Below the pieces are notes generated by a model that had not been told where the DNA came from, did not search any database, and saw nothing but the letters and a program-made list of their open reading frames with translations. From the NCBI GenBank assembly GCA_029945495.1, contig JAQSCR010000563.1:1-8795 (forward strand): a DNA stretch of 8,795 bases, given 5' to 3'. Positions 5,245 through 8,795 of the stretch are shown one piece after another (position 1 is the first letter of the stretch; the number at the start of each line of letters is the position of its first letter). The DNA is from Pseudolabrys sp. (lineage in GTDB: Bacteria > Pseudomonadota > Alphaproteobacteria > Rhizobiales > Xanthobacteraceae). Both the position numbers and the translations under genes were made by a program.

Positions 5245-6189
5245 ATGACAGAACAAACGGACGCCAAGGTTGAAAAGCGCATCGATGCCTTGTTGGTTGG
5301 TGCGATCGATCCGCACATTCACAGCGGCCCCTCGATCGCGCTGCGCGCGGTCGATCACGTCGAGGTGCTCCGTCAGGCTTCCGAAGCGGGCCTCGCCGCG
5401 ATTGTGACCAAGGATCACGACTACAGCAGCGTCATGACGACCGCGCTGATCCGCAAATATTTTCCGGAACTCAAAACCAAGCTTTATCCGAGCATCGTTC
5501 TCAACAACGTTGTTGGTGGGCTGAACCCTTACGCCGTTGAACACACGGCCGCTCTGGGCGGCAAAATCGTCTGGATGCCGACGCTTGCCGCCGAGAACCA
5601 TTTGCGCTGGCAGGAAAAGGCGAATTGGGTGCATCCGGCATCGACCGACAGAATGCGGCCGGTCACGCCGATCAAGGTGCTGAACGACGACAAGACGGTT
5701 CGTGACGACGTCAAGGAAATCCTCGACATCGTTGCCGCAACCGACATGGTGCTGGCCAGCGGTCATCTGCATGTCAGCGAAACGTGGGTCGTCTTCGAGG
5801 AAGCGCAGCGCCGTGGTGTCAAGCGTCTCGTGTTTACGCATCCGGAAGACATCGTCGATGCATCGCTGAACGACGTGAAGGGCATCGCTGCCATGGGCGC
5901 ATTTGTCGAGCACTCGCTGTGCATGTTCCTTGAGGGCTGCAAGTTCAAAAGCCGCGAAGCTGAGGACCTGCGCAACCAGATTGAAGCTGCAGGCGTCGAG
6001 AAGACGATTCTCTGTTCCGATCTCGGCCAGACCGGCACTTTCAGTCCGCTTGTTGGCATGCGCATGGGCATCAAGATGTGCATGGACCTCGGCTATAGCG
6101 ACGAACAAATTCGCAAGATGGTGTCGACCAACACCGCAGCCGCGATGGGCATCGAGGCTGATGTCGAAGCGGCGCGGGCAGGGGCCTGA
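5245..6189 (+). CDS. Putative metal-dependent hydrolase, DUF6282-like
   Basis: This 314-residue protein has no signal peptide and so is cytoplasmic. Candidate metal ligands resemble an amidohydrolase/PHP-type barrel: D22-P-H24-I-H26-S-G-P-S near the start, K56 and H58 in IVTKDHDY, H174 and H176 in ASGHLHVSE, H199 in FTHPED, E222-H223, and D259 in ILCSDLGQ. The HxH-SGPS opening and the later TKDHD recall the DUF6282 family, which has no firm function; I assign that from memory of the pattern. The start at 5245 is chosen because the HxH motif then begins at the usual distance from the N-terminus, with GGTGAGGA just ahead of it. An ATG at 5197 would add 16 mostly charged residues and cannot be excluded. 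It is the first gene of the row controlled from 5137-5188, and hydrolysis of an ester, amide or ring substrate is the likely first step. Confidence 0.8.
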   Translation: MTEQTDAKVEKRIDALLVGAIDPHIHSGPSIALRAVDHVEVLRQASEAGLAAIVTKDHDYSSVMTTALIRKYFPELKTKLYPSIVLNNVVGGLNPYAVEHTAALGGKIVWMPTLAAENHLRWQEKANWVHPASTDRMRPVTPIKVLNDDKTVRDDVKEILDIVAATDMVLASGHLHVSETWVVFEEAQRRGVKRLVFTHPEDIVDASLNDVKGIAAMGAFVEHSLCMFLEGCKFKSREAEDLRNQIEAAGVEKTILCSDLGQTGTFSPLVGMRMGIKMCMDLGYSDEQIRKMVSTNTAAAMGIEADVEAARAGA

Positions 6190-6267
6190 CGCAGGACTTG
6201 AGAAGAACCGATCAGCCGGCAGCCGCGCGCTACCGGCGAAAAGAAATGAAAATCGAAGGAAATCTGC

Positions 6268-7179
6268 ATGTATGACGTCAGCGATCCGCGCGCGGCCTTG
6301 GCCGCCAAAGCGCCCGCCGAGAAGGCTCCTGTGACGGGACCGTTCGGCGCCGCCGAATATGTGCGCTTCTACAAGGAGCCGGCGCAGGACGAGAGCGCGA
6401 CCGGCAAGACCTGGATCGCCCGCGGCCAAAATCTGGTCATGGTCTATATCGAGCCGAAGGAGGACTATGTGCTGGCGCGCGATGCGCAGCCGGACGAATA
6501 TGCCGTTCTGATCCCCGACGCTGCGACTGTGGTAGAGTTCACCACCAAGGACGGCGTGCAGCGTGTCAGCGGCAACACGGTGATGTTCGTGCCGCCGGGC
6601 AAGTCCACCATGCGCGTCATTGAGCCCGGCCGCATCTACGCGATGTTCACGACAAGTTCGGACGACCTGAACGCTAAGTGTAGCAACATGGCGCACTTCG
6701 CGCAGCCCAAGCCCTATGTCGCACCGGTCGTGAAGTGGCCGGAGCCGAAGGGTGGCTTCAAGCTGCGCGTTTACGGCCTCGACGTAGCGCCCGAGAAGGG
6801 CCGCTTCGGTCGTATTTGGCGTTGCACGACCATCATGGTCAACTTCCTCGACGCCTTTGATGGTCCGCGCGACCCGACGAAGCTGTCGCCGCATTTCCAC
6901 GACGACTTCGAACAGTGCTCACTCTCGATCGAAGGCGAGTTCCTCCACCATCTGCGATGGCCCTGGACAGTCGATAAGAGAAACTGGATGGCCGACGACC
7001 ACGAAATCTGCAACACGCCGTCGATTGCGATCATTCCGCCGCCGTCGATCCACACGACGGAAGCCATCGGCAAGGGTCACAATCAGCTCGTCGATATTTT
7101 CTGCCCGCCGCGCCTGGATTTCTCGCAGAAGCCTGGCTGGATCCTGAATGCCGACGATTACCCGATGCCGTCGAACTGA
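6268..7179 (+). CDS. Bicupin-domain protein
   Basis: This is a 303-residue cytoplasmic protein. The start ATG has AAGGA 7 bases upstream. The C-terminal cupin has a full metal-site pattern: H209-F-H211-D-D-F-E215, then G about ten residues on, and H262 in PPPSIHTTEA as the fourth ligand. The N-terminal half (about 60-130) has cupin-like strands ending in GNTVMFVPPGKSTMRVIEPG but lacks the HxH site, so only one metal centre is expected. Cupins of this layout act as dioxygenases, isomerases or decarboxylases on sugar acids and aromatic or keto acids, and sequence alone does not choose among them. The gene lies 78 bases after the hydrolase gene and 18 bases before the aldolase gene, so all three are very likely one operon. 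The ordinary gentisate dioxygenase and KduI/IolB families have a similar fold, but I see no specific match. Confidence 0.83.
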   Translation: MYDVSDPRAALAAKAPAEKAPVTGPFGAAEYVRFYKEPAQDESATGKTWIARGQNLVMVYIEPKEDYVLARDAQPDEYAVLIPDAATVVEFTTKDGVQRVSGNTVMFVPPGKSTMRVIEPGRIYAMFTTSSDDLNAKCSNMAHFAQPKPYVAPVVKWPEPKGGFKLRVYGLDVAPEKGRFGRIWRCTTIMVNFLDAFDGPRDPTKLSPHFHDDFEQCSLSIEGEFLHHLRWPWTVDKRNWMADDHEICNTPSIAIIPPPSIHTTEAIGKGHNQLVDIFCPPRLDFSQKPGWILNADDYPMPSN

Positions 7180-7197
7180 GAAGAACAGGCCAGTTTA

Positions 7198-7980
7198 ATG
7201 ACAACTTCAGCTTCGACATTCCGCCAACGCGTGCTTGCGCGTGAGACACTCGTCGGCACGTTCCTGAAGACACCGACGAGCCATGGCACCGAGATCATCG
7301 GCGCACTCGGTTTCGACTTCGTGATCATCGATCAGGAACACAGCCCGTTCGATCGTGCATCGATCGATATGGCGCTGCTGGCTGCGCGCGCCCATAATAT
7401 TCCTGCGCTGGTGCGTGTGCTTGGGCCTGAGGCGATCCTGTCAGTGCTCGATAGCGGCGCCACCGGTGTGCTCGTGCCGCATGTTGTCGATGCCGAATAT
7501 GCCCGTAAGGTTGCCGGCCTTTGCCGCTATAGCGGCGGCCGCGGCTTTGCGACCAGCACGCGCGCCGGCGATTACACGGCGGTGCCGATGTGGAAGCACA
7601 TCGAAAAGTCCGACAACGAAATCGTCGTTGTCGCGCAGATCGAGGATCCGCCGGCGCTCGATCATCTCGATGCCATCGCTGCGGTTGACGGGATCGACTC
7701 GCTTTTCATCGGCCGCGGCGATCTGACAGCGGCCTTCGCCGACCGGTCGAAAGACCCGCCGAAGGTTCGCGACGCCTCCGAGCGTACGGCTGCTGCAGCA
7801 CTCAAGGCGAAGAAGGCGGTCAGCGTTTACACAGGAGGCGGGCCGGAAACCACGTGGCTGCAGTCGCTCGGCGCCAGCATGTTCGTCCTGTCATCCGATC
7901 AGGGCTTCCTGCGGCAGGGTGCGGTGCGCGAAATGGGCGAACTGCGCAAGATGCTGGCTTCGACCAAATCGGGTTCGTAG
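7198..7980 (+). CDS. HpcH/HpaI family class II (metal-dependent) aldolase
   Basis: This 260-residue protein is a normal length for the family. All the family's active-site positions are present: H48 in IIDQEHSPFD (general base), R73 in ALVRVLG, E149 in VAQIEDP and D175 in IGRGDLT (metal ligands). E149 and D175 fall at the same numbers as in Escherichia coli HpaI. These enzymes cleave 4-hydroxy-2-oxo acids to pyruvate, or a related 2-oxo acid, plus an aldehyde, and some members act on 2-keto-3-deoxy sugar acids or citramalyl-type substrates. The ATG at 7198 follows the bicupin stop by 18 bases; its ribosome site is weak (AGAAGAACAGG), which suits translation coupled to the gene upstream. It probably does the carbon-carbon cleavage that ends the pathway. 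The true substrate is not known. Confidence 0.93.
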   Translation: MTTSASTFRQRVLARETLVGTFLKTPTSHGTEIIGALGFDFVIIDQEHSPFDRASIDMALLAARAHNIPALVRVLGPEAILSVLDSGATGVLVPHVVDAEYARKVAGLCRYSGGRGFATSTRAGDYTAVPMWKHIEKSDNEIVVVAQIEDPPALDHLDAIAAVDGIDSLFIGRGDLTAAFADRSKDPPKVRDASERTAAAALKAKKAVSVYTGGGPETTWLQSLGASMFVLSSDQGFLRQGAVREMGELRKMLASTKSGS

Positions 7981-8053
7981 CTGAGAGTTCGTAAGGGCGG
8001 GCGCGTGAACGGCGCGCTCGGCTCGAAGCAAGTGAGAGAAAATGTTTCAAACG

Positions 8054-8058
8054 GGAGG
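8054..8058 (+). promoter_or_regulatory. Strong ribosome binding site GGAGG for the 8065 gene
   Basis: GGAGG lies 6 bases before the ATG at 8065, the best-placed site in the operon. It suggests higher translation of the binding protein than of the enzymes, as is common for periplasmic receptors. Confidence 0.75.
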
Positions 8059-8064
8059 AATGAA

Positions 8065-8795
8065 ATGAAGTTGAGAACGACATTGGCGGTAATTGCCGCT
8101 CTGGCCGCCAGCACTTCTGCCGCGTCGGCGCAGGACACGATCAAGATCGGTTCGTCGCTGGGTCTGACCGGCTATGGCTCGTTGACCGACGGTCACTGGC
8201 GTGACGGTCTGACCGTGGCCATTGAAGAGATCAACAAACAGGGCGGTGTGCTCGGCAAGAAGCTGCAGCTCATCACCGAAGACAACAAGTCGGCGCCGCA
8301 GCAGGCAGTCATCGTTTATCGGAAGATGATGACCGAAGATAAGGTTGTCGCCTTCGACAGCGGCTGTATCTCGGCTGGCAACTTCGCCGCCGCCAGCTTC
8401 GTTACAAAGGCCAAGCTGCCGATGTTCCTGTGCTCGATCCTGCCGCGTCAGCCCGATGAAGTTAAGTGGGCGTTCCAGTTCCTGCCGCCGCCGAAGTACG
8501 AGGTGGATACGCGCTATCAGTACCTCAAGGATAAGACTCAGGTCCGCAAGATTGGCTTGCTCGCCGATCCTAGCCCGTATGTGACCCTGATGAAGGGAAT
8601 CGCGGAAAAGACTGCGGCGGAATTCGGGCTTGAGGTCGTCGCCAGCGAAACCTATCAGCAGGACGACTCCGACTTCAGCGTCCAGATTGGCCGTATCAAC
8701 GCCGCCGGCGCCGGCGCTGTCATCATGCTGGGGCAGGGCAATGCGGTGGTCACCGCGGCCAACAACATCCGCAGTCTTGGCCTCACCAAGATGAT
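8065..8795 (+). CDS. ABC transporter substrate-binding protein (branched-chain amino acid/LivK type), 3' end beyond window
   Basis: The frame is open from the ATG at 8065 to the last base, giving 243 residues so far; a full member has about 380-410. The signal peptide is K2 and R4, a hydrophobic core LAVIAALAA, and a cut after SAASA at residue 22. The mature start QDTIKIGSSLGLTG is followed by AIEEINKQGGVLGKKLQLI, the hallmark of the type-1 periplasmic fold that binds branched-chain amino acids, amides and aromatic acids. FDSGCISAGNFAAASFV and a second lobe with KIGLLADPSPY follow. Members next to catabolic genes often bind aromatic or other carboxylic acids, and that is likely here. It is 84 bases after the aldolase gene, in the same direction. 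Permease and ATPase genes should lie downstream, outside the window. Confidence 0.9.
   Translation, partial: MKLRTTLAVIAALAASTSAASAQDTIKIGSSLGLTGYGSLTDGHWRDGLTVAIEEINKQGGVLGKKLQLITEDNKSAPQQAVIVYRKMMTEDKVVAFDSGCISAGNFAAASFVTKAKLPMFLCSILPRQPDEVKWAFQFLPPPKYEVDTRYQYLKDKTQVRKIGLLADPSPYVTLMKGIAEKTAAEFGLEVVASETYQQDDSDFSVQIGRINAAGAGAVIMLGQGNAVVTAANNIRSLGLTKM

Noticed and set aside
6215..6237. GCCGG/CCGGC hairpin between the hydrolase and bicupin genes
   Set aside because: The stem is only 5 bp with a 13-base loop, common by chance in GC-rich DNA, and the operon appears to continue through it.
4975..6900. 641-codon open frame on the minus strand
   Set aside because: It runs antisense through the hydrolase and bicupin genes, has no family resemblance, and is rich in R, H and A as expected for the shadow of a high-GC gene.
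8001..8017. Hairpin between the aldolase and ABC receptor genes
   Set aside because: It has a 5-bp GCGCG/CGCGC stem and no T run, so it is too weak to call an attenuator or terminator.

Overview
The window looks like a high-GC alphaproteobacterial chromosome, probably Hyphomicrobiales of the Bradyrhizobium/Xanthobacteraceae type. This rests on base composition, the tripartite-tricarboxylate (Bug/TctC) type binding protein, the Met/Gly-rich periplasmic proteins and the style of the catabolic cluster. The genus cannot be fixed from the sequence alone. No rRNA, tRNA, CRISPR array, transposase or phage gene was seen.

Region A (1-1733) is a small envelope or metal-stress group. It holds the 3' part of an LTXXQ (Spy/CpxP-like) periplasmic protein, a secreted Met/Gly-rich protein with a duplicated domain (708-1421), and, convergent to it, a 72-residue Cys/His-rich SHOCT-domain protein (1515-1733, minus strand). 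The first two genes share an 8-residue tandem repeat and both end in a short His-rich tail. Strong stem-loops follow each of them. Soft-metal (copper-like) handling is a reasonable guess but is not proven.

Region B (1734-2164) is a 431-base gap rich in palindromes. It lies between the SHOCT gene and the start of a metabolic island.

Region C (2165-8795) is a catabolic and uptake island. On the plus strand there is a dihydroorotate-dehydrogenase-like flavoprotein (2165-3205), followed closely by an orphan tripartite-transporter binding protein (3235-4206). An IclR-family regulator on the minus strand (4203-5024) converges with it, and their stop codons overlap. Divergent from the regulator is a plus-strand row: a putative metal-dependent hydrolase of the DUF6282 type (5245-6189), a bicupin protein (6268-7179), a class II HpcH/HpaI aldolase (7198-7980) and the start of a branched-chain-amino-acid-type ABC binding protein (8065 to the window end). 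A perfect 21-bp palindrome at 5168-5188 sits just downstream of a TTGACA box in the divergent promoter and is the obvious operator candidate for the IclR protein.

Together Region C suggests uptake of an unidentified organic acid, possibly aromatic- or ring-derived. Hydrolysis, a cupin step and retro-aldol cleavage to pyruvate or a related 2-oxo acid plus an aldehyde would follow, with IclR control. The substrate cannot be named from sequence. The hydrolase-bicupin-aldolase-transporter set is the best candidate here for an undescribed pathway.
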